Of a stretch of DNA of 64,000 bases, positions 46,849-60,720 are shown piece after piece. The DNA is from Microcebus murinus (lineage: Eukaryota > Chordata > Mammalia > Primates > Cheirogaleidae). The stretch lies in assembly GCF_040939455.1 (NCBI RefSeq), contig NC_134120.1:15552501-15616500 (forward strand). Direction: 5' to 3'. Within the stretch, counting starts at the first letter, position 1; every line of letters starts with the position of its first letter. The position numbers and the translations under genes were made by a program. The notes under the pieces were generated by a model. It saw only the letters and a program-made list of their open reading frames with translations, was not told the DNA's origin and did not search any database.

Positions 46849-47170
46849 GCTTAGACGGATACCTCCGGAGTCCTGCACCACGCTGCAAATGTGCATACCT
46901 CCCTCCAGCAAAGCGTCGCCCTGTAAAATGAACTTACATATTGGCTGGAACAGTTGCTGAAATGTCATCATTTAGATAACATGGTAGACACAGCACCTCT
47001 GATCTGATCCCCCACTGAATTTCACTTGATAGCTCAGCCCTTGGGAGTCTCTCTGAACCTGCTCTGGTTGGGGGGCTGCCAGAGAAAAAAATTTTAAAAA
47101 AGAGAAAACAGTTTGGTTTGAACTTCCTCCCCTCCCCCCAGTACACTAGGAACAATTACTTTCTTTCTTT

Positions 47171-47222
47171 CTTTTTTTTTTTTTTTTTTTGAGACAGAGT
47201 CTCACTCTGTTGCCCGTTGCCC
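47171..47222 (-). mobile_element. Severely truncated Alu
   Basis: T-run plus 'gagacagagtctcactctgttgcccgttgccc', i.e. only the last 30 bp of an Alu and its tail. Confidence 0.8.
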
Positions 47223-47319
47223 AAGGGTCAAGTTTGTGGCTTGGAGAAGCTGGAAATAACTACATGACATTCATATTTGAACTGCCGATGAAAATTAAAC
47301 AAGCAACACCACCGTGCTG

Positions 47320-47625
47320 AGAACATGGTGTATTACCTACTGCTACGTAAGAAGTGACTCCAAAACACAGTAGCTTAAAAACAAGTCATTTATTAGGAAT
47401 TCAGAGAGGGTGCAGCAGGGATAATTGATCTCTATTCCATAATGTCTGGGCCTCAGCTGGAAGACCTGAATGAAGGCTTGTTCCCTCGCATGTCTGGGGT
47501 TTATGGCGACACAGAGCTGTTGGCCGGGGGCCAGGAATGCTGGTCAGAGCATCCACACAGAGTCTCCTTGTAACCTGGGCTTCCTCACAAGATGGCGGTG
47601 GGGTTCCAAGGGCAAGCATCTTTTA
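47320..47625. mobile_element. MLT1-like MaLR LTR, diverged
   Basis: 'tactgctacgtaagaagtgactccaaaacacagtagcttaaaaac..tttatta', 'gggcctcagctggaagacctgaa' and 'ttcctcacaagatggcggtgg' match old MLT1 layout. Confidence 0.6.
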
Positions 47626-47629
47626 AAAT

Positions 47630-47945
47630 TTTATTTTAATAGATTTAGGAGCTATTAATATAAGTTGAATTCCATTACATGTATGTATTGTATAGTAAGG
47701 ACTCTGGGCTTTTAGTGTACCCATCACCCAAATAGTGTGCATTGTACCCATAGGTAAGTTCTCATCCCTCCCCACTTCCGGCTTCTCCCCTTTTGAGTCT
47801 CCAATGCGCATTATACAACTCTGTGTGCCCTTGTGTAGCCAGAGTTCAGCTCCCACTAATAAGTGAGAACGTGTGGCATTTGTTTTCTGTTCCTGAGATA
47901 CTTCACTTAGGATATGGCCTCCAGTTCTATCCAAGTTGCTACGGA
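47630..47945 (-). mobile_element. L1 3' UTR (antisense)
   Basis: 'aatataagttgaattccattacatgta', 'gtgtacccatcacccaaatagtg', 'ctcccactaataagtgagaac' and 'tcacttaggatatggcctccagttctatccaagttgct' are a primate L1 3' end read backwards. Confidence 0.85.
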
Positions 47946-48010
47946 AGTCATTCTTTCTAAATGACTGCGTGGGGCACCCATCTATGACACTTTATTTTCT
48001 ATTTTTATCA

Positions 48011-48350
<340 letters not shown>

Positions 48351-48360
48351 TTATCATTAT

Positions 48361-48555
<195 letters not shown>

Positions 48556-48884
48556 TTTTTTTTTTTTTTTTTTGAGACAGAGTCTCACTCTCTTGCCTGG
48601 GTTAGAGTGCCGTGGCATCAGTCTAGCTCACAGCAACCTCAAACTCCTAGGCTCAAGTGATCCTCCTGCCCCAGCCTCCCCCAAGTAGCTGGGACTATAG
48701 GTACATGCCACCATGCCCAGCTAATTGTTCTATTTTTAGTTATTTGGCTAATTTCTTTCTATTTATAGTAGAGACGGGGTCTTGCTCTTGCTCAGGCTGG
48801 TCTCTAACTCCTGACCTCGAGCAATCCTCCTGCCTCAGCCTCCCAGAGTGCTAAGATTACAGGCATGAGTCACCGTGCCCGGCC
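48556..48884 (-). mobile_element. Alu inserted within an Alu
   Basis: Lemur-type antisense copy. The host sequence ACAGAGTCTCACTCT (48541-48555) is repeated as ACAGGATCTCACTCT (48886-48900) after it. Confidence 0.93.
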
Positions 48885-49001
48885 AACAGGATCTCACTCT
48901 TGCTCAGGCTGGTCTCAAACTCCTGATTTCAAGGGATCCTTCCGCCTCAGCCTCCCAAAGTGCTGTAATAGGATTAGAGACATGAGCCACTGTGCCCGGC
49001 C
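48885..49001 (-). mobile_element. Older Alu, remaining part (nest)
   Basis: Completes the host Alu: 'caggctggtctcaaactcctgatttcaagg..cactgtgcccggcc'. Confidence 0.88.
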
Positions 49002-49029
49002 TCTATGACCCTTTCGGGTGCATCTGGAG

Positions 49030-49160
49030 AAGTCCTGAGCTATAGCCAAGCAACTTAGTTTCAAGTTCTAGCTCAGCTCCTCATTAGTTATGTGATCTTG
49101 GACAAGTAAACTCATCTCTCCTAACTTGTGTTTCCTCTTATAAAATGGGGTGATGGACCC
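49030..49160 (+). mobile_element. MIR SINE
   Basis: 'gcaacttagtttcaagttctagctcagctcctcattagttatgtgatcttggacaag' and 'tgtttcctcttataaaatgggg' are MIR. Confidence 0.8.
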
Positions 49161-49164
49161 AGTC

Positions 49165-49918
49165 AAGAAAAATTATCCAAAAACTCCGATATAATTTAAA
49201 GGGATTCCTGCATGTCCCTTCAATATTGTATTGGAATATCATTTAGCCCGAGGCCCGCCCAAGTGTTACTTTGTTTTCTAGGAGATGTACTTTCTTTGTC
49301 TTGCTATTTAATAATGACTAAGGCCCAGAATCTCTGAAGTTACAAGTTAACTTGTGGATTTTGAAGAGGAGCGATAACTCCAAAGGTTACATTTCTATTG
49401 CCCCTTAGGACATCAACCAGTTTTGTCTGTAATTTAGAAAACTTATTCTAGGATGCCTTTCCTATCTGACTCCACAGACCTCTGTTCATCAAACTCTCCT
49501 TTCAACCAGTTTACATCCTCCAGCACCCTATAAATGAGTTACATATGTAATTGACATGTGTTCATTCTACATTTGTATGAGAGTCAGGTTTTTGTCTTTT
49601 TAAAAATTATACTTTGATAGTCCAAAGTCCTATGTACCAGGGAGGGAAATTTCATTGGAGGAAGAGGTCCAAAGAGGTCCAAGGAGACCTTCTAGAAAAG
49701 ATTTTACGTTGAAAGACTTTCCAGAAACGATCTTCATAGTTGTGGGGGATAGTTCCAGAAAAGAGGAGGGCCTTTGAGGGGTAGAAGGGCATTTGTGCAG
49801 AAAAGGCACCTAACGAAGTGGGGAAGTCAACTGAATAAACCAGAAAGCCTAGAGAGGATAATAAATAATATGTTGACACGAACCACATGAAAGACTATAG
49901 ATAATCTCCCAGTGTCAC
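49165..49918. other. Unique DNA
   Basis: No feature recognised. A minus-strand frame at 49652-49888 has no signature. Confidence 0.4.
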
Positions 49919-49930
49919 TGGTTATGAATT

Positions 49931-50272
49931 CTTTTTTTTCTTTTTTCTTTTTTTTTGAGACAGAGTCTCACTTTGTTGCCTAGGCTAGAGTGAGTGCCGT
50001 GGCGTCAGCCTAGCTCACAGCAACCTCAAACTCCTGGGCTCAAGCAATCCTCCTTCCTCAGCCTCCCAAGTAGCTGGGACTACAGGCATGCGCCACCATG
50101 GGCAGCTAGTTTTGTTTTCTATATATATTAGTTGGCCAATTAATTTCTATTTATAGTAGAGACGGGGTTTCTCTCTTGCTCAGGCTGGTTTCGAACTCCT
50201 GACCTCGAGCAATCCTCCCGCCTCGGCCTCCCAGAGTGCTAGGATTACAGGCGTGAACCACCGTGCCCGGCC
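49931..50272 (-). mobile_element. Lemur-type Alu
   Basis: TSD TGGTTATGAATT/TGGTTGTGAATT at 49919-49930 and 50275-50286. Confidence 0.93.
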
Positions 50273-50299
50273 ATTGGTTGTGAATTATCAAGATGAAAA

Positions 50300-50825
50300 C
50301 CAGCAGTTATTATGTATCTAAATTATTTTTGGTTTTATTTTATTCTATTGTTTTCGTTTTTTAACATAGAGGCAGTAGAAACACCATTGCTTCAGTGTAC
50401 AGTTAAGTCGTTCTCTTTGAGTCTTTCTGCACAAACCCGCATGGGTGGTCTTTCACGGGTTTAGTTCAGAAAGGAAATGAAATAGTGCTCTTGGTCATAA
50501 AGGTTTTATGATTTTCCTGGGCTCTGCAGAGCAGCCCAGCGAGGAAAGCCTGTGTCCGTGCAGAAGGGGTTCGGATTACCAGCTAGCCTTGTAACATATA
50601 TAAAAGAGAAGTCGTTTCCTGGCTTTGAAATGCTGCTTTAGAACTCATGAATTTTTTATTCTGTAAATTAAAGAATGACCCAGGTTGATACTTGGAATCG
50701 GCCAAGCCAGTCCATTGCAGAAAGCCATAGTATAGGAAGCCTTGTTTGTGAAAAAAAAAAATCTTTTCATCTTTCCTTTTTACCCCCCTTAGCTGAGTTG
50801 CTGGCATCTCTACTATTGGGCACTG
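50300..50825. other. Unique DNA
   Basis: No repeat or gene recognised. Confidence 0.35.
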
Positions 50826-50829
50826 CATT

Positions 50830-51345
50830 TAAAAAAAAATTGTTGAGAACTACACATAAAAGCTCCTATTTTAACCATTTTTAAGTACACAGTTCAGTGG
50901 CCTTAAGTACATTGTTGTACAACCATCACCACCATACATCTGCAGAACCCTTTTCATCTTATAAAACCGAAAGTCTGTACTCATCAAACAATAACTCCCC
51001 ACTCCCTCCCTCCTACCCTCTAGCCCCTGGCCACCACCACTCCACTCTTTGATGCAGTGGATTTGACTATTTTAGATACTGCAAATAAGTGGAATCACGC
51101 AGTATTTTTCTTTCTGCATCTGGCTTATTTTGCTTAGCATAAAGTCTTCCACTTTCATCTGTGTTGTAGCATGCGTCAGAATTTCTTTCCTTTTTAAGGC
51201 TGAATAATATTCCATTGTGTATATATACTACATTTTGTTTATCCATTCATATATGGAAGAAACAAAGGACATGTCTGTTGCTTCTCTCCTTTGTGAATAG
51301 TACTGCTAAAAGTACAGGTATACAGACATTGGCACATTGCATTTT
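50830..51345 (-). mobile_element. L1 3' end (antisense)
   Basis: 'cctattttaaccatttttaagtacacagttcagtggc', 'caaccatcaccaccatacatctgcagaaccc', 'ataaactccccact' and 'gctgaataatattccattgtgtatatatac' are antisense L1M. The Alu at 51346 interrupts it. Confidence 0.9.
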
Positions 51346-51675
<330 letters not shown>

Positions 51676-51719
51676 GGCACATTGCTTTTTAAATGCCCAC
51701 TTTTTAAAAAATGATAGGC

Positions 51720-53200
51720 CCTGCCCAAAGACTGAAATATGTTTATGACTCCTCAAGTCACACAAGGAAGTTTGGAAACATTTTTTGTGTAGTCCTAACC
51801 CTAATCAGCCTTCTACCCATTCTCATGATGTCATAGCTGCTCTTAACGTCTCAATACAGCACTTCTGTTTACTCTAGATCCAAAATGCATGGCTATAAAT
51901 TACTGGGTGATTTGGGGGGTAGCTGTTGCAGTCTGGCTGGCATAGTTCCGAATTTCCCACACCCTTGCTGGCATCAGCCTCAGCCCCTAACCACAGGAAG
52001 TGGGCAGCTTATGAAGCCAAAGCAATCAGATTATTTTTCCTAGGGATCTGAAAAAAAATCGTCCGATGGCAAGATGCAAAATAGAAACTTCTCACAGGCC
52101 TCTGCCACTGTCGTTCCCAGACCTGCCCTGGTTCCTGCTTTTAATTCTGTGAGTTGCTCAGGATCACTAAAATAACCTTTTTCGGTACATTCATGAGTCA
52201 ATTTCTATTGCTTTCTATCAGAAAACCTCAGCCGATAAACTATTTAAACTATTCAAAGGCTGATGCTTGAATTTCTTCAAGAAATACAGGAATATCATAA
52301 AACTCACTTGACATAAAAAATGGTACATTTTATTATGGTCCATTTCTCTCAGCACACCCTGACAGTTATTTTTAAAACATGTCATAACCACAAGAAGATC
52401 TGTTCTCTGTTTCCCTCTGGCCTCCGTGTCTCTGCCTTTGTTTTGTGTCTGTCTGTCTGTCTCTCTCTCAGAGGAGGAGGAGGGGAAAGAAGGTTGAAAG
52501 AAGGAAACAGAAGTGAATGCTATAGAGTAGAATCTTCAATGGTATAAAAATGTGGAAACTTCTAAAAGGGTGTCTATCTTTGCTCCTGGAAATACACGCC
52601 TTTGTACTAGAGTGTGCTTCTAATTCAGGGCTTTGCTGTGCTGTCTTCAATTTCTGGCATAGCCTCAAAGTCAAGATTCACTTGGGTTGGAAAGTTATTC
52701 TCATCAGAGTGAGAACAATTGTGTTTGCATTTTCCATTATTTGCTTTTGTGTTTTCTTAAATGAGGGAATTCCTCCAGAATCAGAAATTCTCCAAGCTCT
52801 CTGAAAACTTCTCTTTTTGAGCCATAGTTCTGCGAGCTCTTTCTTCTAAAGCTCTTTCTTCTATGTGTTGTTTCTCAAAGAGTTTTAAAATGTGGTGTTG
52901 GTCTCTTTTTTCTGAACCACATCAAAGAGCACAGATTGTTTCCTTTCTGAGAACAAAACTCTTTAATGACAAGAAAGAACAAGAAACTGAGCAGCCAACA
53001 ATCTCTATCAGGAAAGACACCAGTAACCCTAACTATGACAAATGATCTGCCTCTGCAATCTCTAGTTACTTTTTGAAATTTAAGCACAAATATAATAATC
53101 ATATCCTAGCATATAGCATATATTGCATTTTGTTCCTAAAATGCAATCACATGTTTCTACTCTAAACACTCTTCACAAAACTGGATGAATAATTACTCCT
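51720..53200. other. Unique intergenic DNA
   Basis: Contains a (TCTG)n-type tract at 52447-52470 and a GGAGGAGG run. No gene recognised; the short frames (52320-52804) lack family features. Confidence 0.4.
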
Positions 53201-53204
53201 CACA

Positions 53205-53615
53205 GGGCAGTTTAAAAAGACCTATCAAATATTTATTAATAGCATGAAATATTTAGCAAAATTACAAGTTGTTAGCAAAATGACAAATAGTAAAATTATA
53301 CTTAGCAAAATTATAAACGTTCTTACTCTTTGACTAAGCAATGATATTTGTAGGAGTTTATCCTACACATATATATTATAGATGTGTATGTGCAAAATGA
53401 TAGAAGTAAAAGATTATTTATCTCAGTATTGTTTGTAAGAGCCAAATACTGCAAACTACTTGATGTCCATAAATGCCATGATATTCTATCTATCCAGTGG
53501 AATATGATGAGGCTGTTCAAAGAGAAGGCATTCTTATATATCACGCTGGAAGAATCTCTAAGACATATCATTAAACAAACAAACCAAAACTAAGCTACAG
53601 AACAGTGTGTATGCA
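53205..53615 (+). mobile_element. L1M fragment, part 1
   Basis: 'gtttgtaagagccaaatactgcaaactacttgatgtccataaatg' and 'ctatccagtggaatatgatgaggctgttc' match old L1 3' sequence. A MER5A-like element interrupts it. Confidence 0.75.
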
Positions 53616-53768
53616 GTGGTTCTTGACTCTAGATATATAATACATTGGAATCACCCAGGGACTTTTTTAAAAATACTGATAGCTTAGTCCCTCCTCCAGC
53701 GATTCTATGTTTTCTGGAATGGTCCCCCAAATGATTTCAATGTGTAGCCAAGGTTGAGTTAAGTTAGC
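53616..53768. mobile_element. MER5A-like hAT element inside L1
   Basis: 'cagtggttcttgactctagatatataatacattggaatcacccaggg' at one end and 'aatgtgtagccaaggttgagtt' at the other, the palindromic MER5A arrangement. Confidence 0.85.
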
Positions 53769-53990
53769 ATATGGTATACTTCCATTTGCTTAAAAAATGC
53801 ATTTGCTTTTATATATGCTACGACCATCTCTAGAAGGATTGCCAAGAAAGTAGTGTTGATGGCCATGTTAGGATGGGAACTGGGTGTAAGTTTTCATTTG
53901 CATACCTTTTCTACCATTCAAACTTCATATCTTATGAATGTGTTACCTACTCAAAAATACATGAGTGTAATCAAATTTTAGAAGTAATCT
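53769..53990 (+). mobile_element. L1M fragment, part 2
   Basis: 'atatggtatacttccatttgc', 'ctagaaggattgccaagaaag' and 'gttttcatttgcataccttttctaccattc' continue the L1 3' end. Confidence 0.7.
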
Positions 53991-54249
53991 TCACAAATGC
54001 TACTTTCAAAAGAACAGGTGAAAACTATTAGGAGAAATGATTTCCCTTTTTATTCACTCTCAAAGACTAATGTAGTTGAAGAGAAAAATGCATGAGGAAG
54101 ACAACTGTAAAAAAAAAAAAGGATCAAAATACCAGTTTTCAGGCAGCCCCATCCTTTCTGTTTAGCCTAGAAATGGAGTCATGACATTCTGACTGTGAGG
54201 AGGTAGGAAAGGCAATAGTTCATATCACTTATAGGAAGTAAATAATGTC

Positions 54250-54570
54250 TAGGCTGGGTGTTGTGGCTCATACCTGTAATCCTATCACTCTGGGAGGCTA
54301 AGGTGGGAGGATCGCTTGAGGCTAAGGTGGGAGGATTGCTTGAGGCCAGGAGTTCAAGACGAGCCTGAGCAATAGCAAGATGCTATCCCTACAAAAAACA
54401 GAAAAAATTAGCCAGATGTGGTTGCGCATGCATGTAGTCCCAGCTCCTTGGGAGGCTGAGACAGGAGGATCGCTTGAGTCCAGGAGTGGGGGGTTGCAGT
54501 AAGCTATGATTACACCATTGTACTGTAGCCCAGGTGACAGAGCAAGACCTTGTCTTAAAAAAATAATAAT
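54250..54570 (+). mobile_element. AluJ-like element with internal duplication
   Basis: TSD AATAATGTC at 54241-54249 and 54571-54579. The left arm has a 24-bp tandem duplication ('ggctaaggtgggaggatygcttga' twice, 54295-54344). Confidence 0.9.
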
Positions 54571-54579
54571 AATAATGTC

Positions 54580-55990
54580 CATCCATCCATGCAATCCTTC
54601 ATCTTTTTAAAAAATATGTCTACAATCCCAGTACACATGCAATACTCAAATAAAACATATGGTGAATATTTAATAAGTGGTAGGCACTGTGTTTCTGCTT
54701 TTAAGCAGCTCAGTCATCTGGGGAAAAGAAATTTTAACCAATCAATAATAAGAATCCCAAGTGCTGAGGGCTCCAATATCAATGTGTACAGAATATTTTG
54801 CTTTCTTCAATCCTTGGGATTCCCTGCACCAAGAAGATGTAAGAGTGCAATACTCATGGATAGGGAATTTCCACCTTGCGTTTTCCTCCCAGGGACAGGC
54901 ACAAGGGGGTGGGCACATGTGGAAAGGGACTTGCCAACAATAAGCAAGAGGCACAGGGTGTTTCTTCTGTTTCAAAATAGCCCTCTAACTCATCCAGTAG
55001 ACTTTCATATGCTGACAGCATCTCTATGTTCATAAATATGCATTAGATTAAATTTATCATTGGCTCCAATACAATTTCCTCTTTTTTTTTTTTTTTGGTA
55101 ATCCCAAATTCAGGTGCTTAATCTGCAGTGCATTCTCCACAATTCATTTCAATTTACCAAACGTCTACTGAGTGTCTCCCCATTCCAGGCCCTGTGCTAG
55201 GCATGGGGGAAGGGGGGAGAAAGCTAAATAAGACGCGGTCTTGCAGCAGGAGAGCGAGCGCCAGGCAATTATCTAGAATTCAGTGTGTCGAATGTGACAA
55301 TCTAAGCGAATGTGACAATCTAAGTGCCCACACTGCGGCCGCCTCCTTCTGAGCAAGCAGCACTCGGTTCCTTATGCAAAGGTCATCCGAGGTAGAAACA
55401 GGGATGCTGGATCTCCTGAGAGAGGAGGCGATTAATTTGGGGTAGAGGTTGGTGTGGGATAAACCAAGGTGACACTGGAATTTGGACTTGAGGAGGATAC
55501 GATTTCATAAGGCAAAGAGAGACGCTCTGCAAAGAATGAGAACTATTCGTGAGAACCTGGAGGGATGCCATTACCTGGAGGCTTGGGGTCGTGAGAACGA
55601 CTATGAACATCGTGTAGGGGGTGTGCAGGGCCGGGGGTGGCGGGGGATGGGGCAGGCTGGGACAGCAGGCTGGGGCTCAGACCGCCAGCTGCATCTGCGC
55701 CTATTCCACGAATAACTAGAGCCATCCATGCTTCATAGGCGCAACACCAACATCACAGACGTGCTTTTGGAAACAAAATCAGTAATGAAGAAGGGCTGTG
55801 GTTCATAGCTGTGAGGTGCCAGGAGGCAGGTTAAAAGCTGGACAGCCAGGAAGGAGCTATTGCAATCGTCTGGAGAGGCAGGAATGAGGGCCTCACCCGC
55901 AGCCGTGGACACAGGGAGGGAGGGAGGATCTGCTAGACCTAGCAGGACCGTGAGGGGAGCCGTCCACGCCAGGGCGTGGAGCTTTGGTGA
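54580..55990. other. Mostly unique DNA
   Basis: Contains a T-run at 55082-55097 and an L2/MIR-like trace at 55135-55270. A small tandem repeat of 'gaatgtgacaatctaag' lies at 55289-55323. No exon recognised. Confidence 0.4.
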
Positions 55991-56008
55991 CTACAAAGAC
56001 CACAGAGC

Positions 56009-56350
<342 letters not shown>

Positions 56351-56369
56351 AAAGACCACAGAGCTAGAG

Positions 56370-57400
56370 AACACTGGGAAGCTGCTAGCTGCAGGGGAAA
56401 AGTGACTCTTGATCTCAGTCGTGTTGAGTCTGAAATGCTTGTGAAACACTCAGAAGGAGAGGGCAGCAGGAAGTGACATCTACAGATGTGGCCCTCAGAG
56501 GAGACAGGTGGAAACATCAGCTTATATGTTGTTATTGTACGTTATCCATTGATTCACTATTATTCGTGTACTAGGGATATTTGTCCCTAGGAGGACGTTG
56601 GGAATTACCCTGGAAAAGAATGAAAACTAGTAGTTTGTTTATTTATTTATGTTGTCCCCTCCCTGCTGAGAAATAACAGTTTAGAACTTGTCTCTGAGCC
56701 TCAGTATAATTGAGGAAAACCATCATTTCTATCATGAATGGGGACTGCTGTGAGTCACTTGGAGGGAGAAATGAGAGTCCCAGGTGGGCTGTCCAATTCA
56801 AATGCCTCCCAGATTGAGGTGACAGAGACCTACCTCTCTGTCCTTTGAACCAGGGTGTATGCTCAAAACCAGTAGTAGGGTAAGAAAAGAGCAAAACCAA
56901 GGAAGGAACCCTGGGCAAAAGTCATATTTCCAGGGTGGCAACAGAAAAACTAGTAAACAAAATGAAAAGGATGCACGAGAGAGCAGAAGGCAGAAGCATA
57001 AAAGGAGGGCAGCAGAAGGAGACACAGAGTCACACGCTGTAGAGCCACCAAAGGCAGGCCAAAGAGAAGCCAGGATGCCATGGGAACCTTCTAGCAGCTT
57101 ACTACACTAGTGAGAGCAAAGCTAGACCATGGTGGGTGGTTTATTGAATGGAGGGCAGAGAAGTTGAAGCAGCGGATGTAGATATTTTAAAGAAAACCTT
57201 GTTGGCGTAAAGAAAGCAGGAGGTCAGGTGGGTTTGAGGGAAGGCAGGATGGCGGTAAACATGAGTATGTTTGTAGCCAAATGGGTAGGTGCCAGTGGTG
57301 AACATGTAGCTGGAAGTGAGTTCATAAATGAAACAAAATCCCAGAAAAGAGAGAAGTGCACGTGATCAGGATTATAAGAAAGATGGCGTTTCCCCAACTT
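56370..57400. other. Unique DNA
   Basis: No gene or named repeat recognised. Confidence 0.4.
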
Positions 57401-57401
57401 C

Positions 57402-57575
57402 CTGGAGCACAGGTATTACCTAAGTCACTTGTTAAAAGATTCCCCTGACCCATCCCAGGAAAGTCTGATGCATGAGGTCTGAGTTTGGGGCCCTGGAATT
57501 TGTATTTTTTGTAAATTCTCCTTGATGATGAATCAGTGATTCTAATAATCAGAAACTCTGGGAAATGCTGATTAG
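57402..57575. mobile_element. MER5/MER58-like hAT fragment
   Basis: 'gcacaggtattacctaagtcacttgttaaaagattcccctgacc' and 'ggccctggaatttgtattttt' resemble MER5-class elements. Confidence 0.5.
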
Positions 57576-57704
57576 GAAATACATCCGAAAGAGCCCAGTC
57601 AGAAAACAGAACCCACTTTAGTTATTTCAAACAGAGGAATTGAATGTAGGGAAGTGGTTTTGTAGCAGGAAGCAGTTATTCTTCCTGCTGGTGTTACCAG
57701 AGTT

Positions 57705-58200
57705 CTGGAACCACAGAAATATTGTTCATAATAGGCAAAACCTGGAGCAACGTAGGTGTCTGTCAACAGTAGAATGGATGAGAAGATTGTCACATAGTCA
57801 TGAGATAGAATAACTGCACAGCAATGAAACAGAACAAACTGCTGCTCTGCACAATGGAGACCAATCTCACAAACACAATACTGAGCAAAAGCAGCTAGAC
57901 ATAGTGTGATTCCACCAATATAAAGTCCCCAAACGAGTAGAACTAGATTATATTATTTAGGATGCATTATTAGGAGGGCAAAGGAAGTGACTACTGTGGA
58001 AGTCAAGGTAGCGGCGAGGTGTGTTGAGGGAGAAAGTGGATTGTAATATACGGGGTGTACGTGTATGGTGGGGCTTGGGTCTTGTGCTGGCAAAAATCTA
58101 TTTCCTGCCTGAGTGATGGTTACATGAGTATTTTGTAATTAGTCATTGAATGGTGCCTTTGTTTCATTGCCCTTTTCTCTATGTGCATTATATTATTTCA
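57705..58200 (+). mobile_element. L1M 3' region
   Basis: 'tattgttcataataggcaaaacctggagcaacgtaggtgtctgtcaacagtagaatgg' and 'ctgagtgatggttacatgagtattttg' are typical old L1 sense sequence. Confidence 0.8.
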
Positions 58201-58201
58201 C

Positions 58202-58204
<3 letters not shown>

Positions 58205-58275
<71 letters not shown>
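58205..58275 (+). repeat. (TA)n(TG)n(TA)n compound microsatellite
   Basis: TA repeats, then (TG)n at about 58240-58252, then TA repeats again. It abuts the tail end of the antisense Alu at 58276, so it probably grew from that tail. Confidence 0.95.
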
Positions 58276-58611
<336 letters not shown>

Positions 58612-58619
58612 TCACAATA

Positions 58620-59245
58620 GTATATTTTTAAAAATCACATTAAGGAATGCCAATTCATGGCGCACCCTAGCCAATGAGGAAACTACTTCAAGACAGGAAA
58701 GGAAGGCAGAGAGGCGCGTGGAGGGACCTTGTGTCTGTGGTGGTCACCCTCTACCCAGTAGTGATGGCTGGGACAGAGCCTGCCCAGAAGACCCCCTCCC
58801 ACCCCCTGGCTTTAGAAGCAACTTGTTCTCTCTGACATGCATCCCATTTGAGTGCACTGGCTTCGCTGCTTTCTCAGCTCACAGTAGGTTTATAAAATGA
58901 AACAGTAAATACAAAAGGAAATATTCAGCTGCTGGTGCAAGAAACTAGGGAGGAGACAGAGGAAAATCGGAAAGCAGACAAGGCAGTAGCTAAGCCAAGC
59001 AGTGCAGGACTGTTTGGTAACGTGATGAGCCAGCCTTTGGCCAGTGACCTCGAGAGCCCTCACAGCTGGCGGTGTGACCCTCCGGAGAGGTTTAGGAGGT
59101 GCTTGGTCTGTCCTATTTAAGGAAGCAGAGGCATGTGTCATATGTTGGAGAACATTTCCATTAAAAACTAATTTCTTTTTTTACTTGTGAGGTTTGAGCT
59201 ATAAGAAAAAAATATAAAAAAAGAAAAATAATTTTTCTAAAAGTT
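58620..59245. other. Unique DNA
   Basis: No gene or repeat recognised. Confidence 0.4.
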
Positions 59246-59252
59246 TGGCATT

Positions 59253-59299
59253 TAAAGGGATAGGACAAAAAAATAAAAAAATAAAGGGATAGGACAAAA
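59253..59299 (+). repeat. Tail-only insertion with 18-bp direct repeat
   Basis: TAAAGGGATAGGACAAAA at 59253-59270 is exactly repeated at 59282-59299, with only 'aaataaaaaaa' between. Confidence 0.85.
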
Positions 59300-59319
59300 C
59301 ATTTTTCAAAATGTATTAT

Positions 59320-59863
59320 TGTTTCATTGTGGTAAAATATAGGCAACACAAAATTTACCACTTAACTATTGTTAAGTGTATAGTTCAGTGGCATTAAATA
59401 CATTCGCATGGCTGTGCAGCCCTCACCATTTGCCATCTCCAGAACTTCTTCATCTTCACAATCAGAATCTCCACGTCCATTAAACAATAGCTCCCCACGC
59501 TCCCCTACGCCCGGGTCCTGGTAACTCCCATTCCACTTCCTGTCTCTATGGATTTCCCTGTTCTAGGCAACTCCTGGAAGTAGAATCGTACAGTATTTGT
59601 CTTTTTGCGACTGTCTCACTTCACTTAGCATAACGTCTTCAAGTTCGTCCATGTTGTAGCACACGTCACAATGTCCTCCCTTTTTAATGCTGAGTAAATA
59701 ATCCATTGTATGTATATACCACATTTTGTTTGTCCATTCACCTGTCTGTGGACACCTGAGCTGCTTCCACATTTTGGCTATTGTGAATATGCCACTGCCT
59801 ATAAACATGGATGTAAAAGCATCTGAGTCCCTACTTTCATTTCTGTTGGGTGTATACTGTCGC
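59320..59863 (-). mobile_element. L1M 3' end (antisense), part 1
   Basis: 'gttaagtgtatagttcagtggcattaaatac', 'tagcataacgtcttcaagttc', 'gtatgtatataccacattttgtttgtccattc' and 'gcttccacattttggctattgtgaat'. Interrupted at a TA by the mariner-like element. Confidence 0.9.
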
Positions 59864-60111
59864 TACCGTGTTTCCCCCAAAATAAGACCTACCCATAAAA
59901 TAAGCCCTAGCAGGATTTCTAAGCATTTGTGCAATATAAGCCCTACCCCGAAAATAAGCCCTAGTGATGGGTGTGGCTACACGGTGTATCTGCACAACCC
60001 ATGCATTTTGTTGTGGAGCAATACAACGAGGAGCTCTTCTCATCTGCCCCATGAGAGCTCTATTGCTCAACATTAGAGATTGGGGCCAATGGCTCTAAAG
60101 GAAATAGAGTC

Positions 60112-60511
<400 letters not shown>

Positions 60512-60720
60512 GAAATAGAGTCACAAGAAATTCAGGATGGAATTCGGGGTTTGGAGAGTAATGATGATGTTCCAGAAGACGACTTAACTATATTTGAATA
60601 AATGTAGATTGTTGTACTGTATTTAAAAAAAATAACACATCCCCTGAAAATAAGCCCTAGGGTGTCTTCTTGAGGAAAAATAAATATAAAACCCTGTCTT
60701 ATTTTCAGGGAAACATGGTA

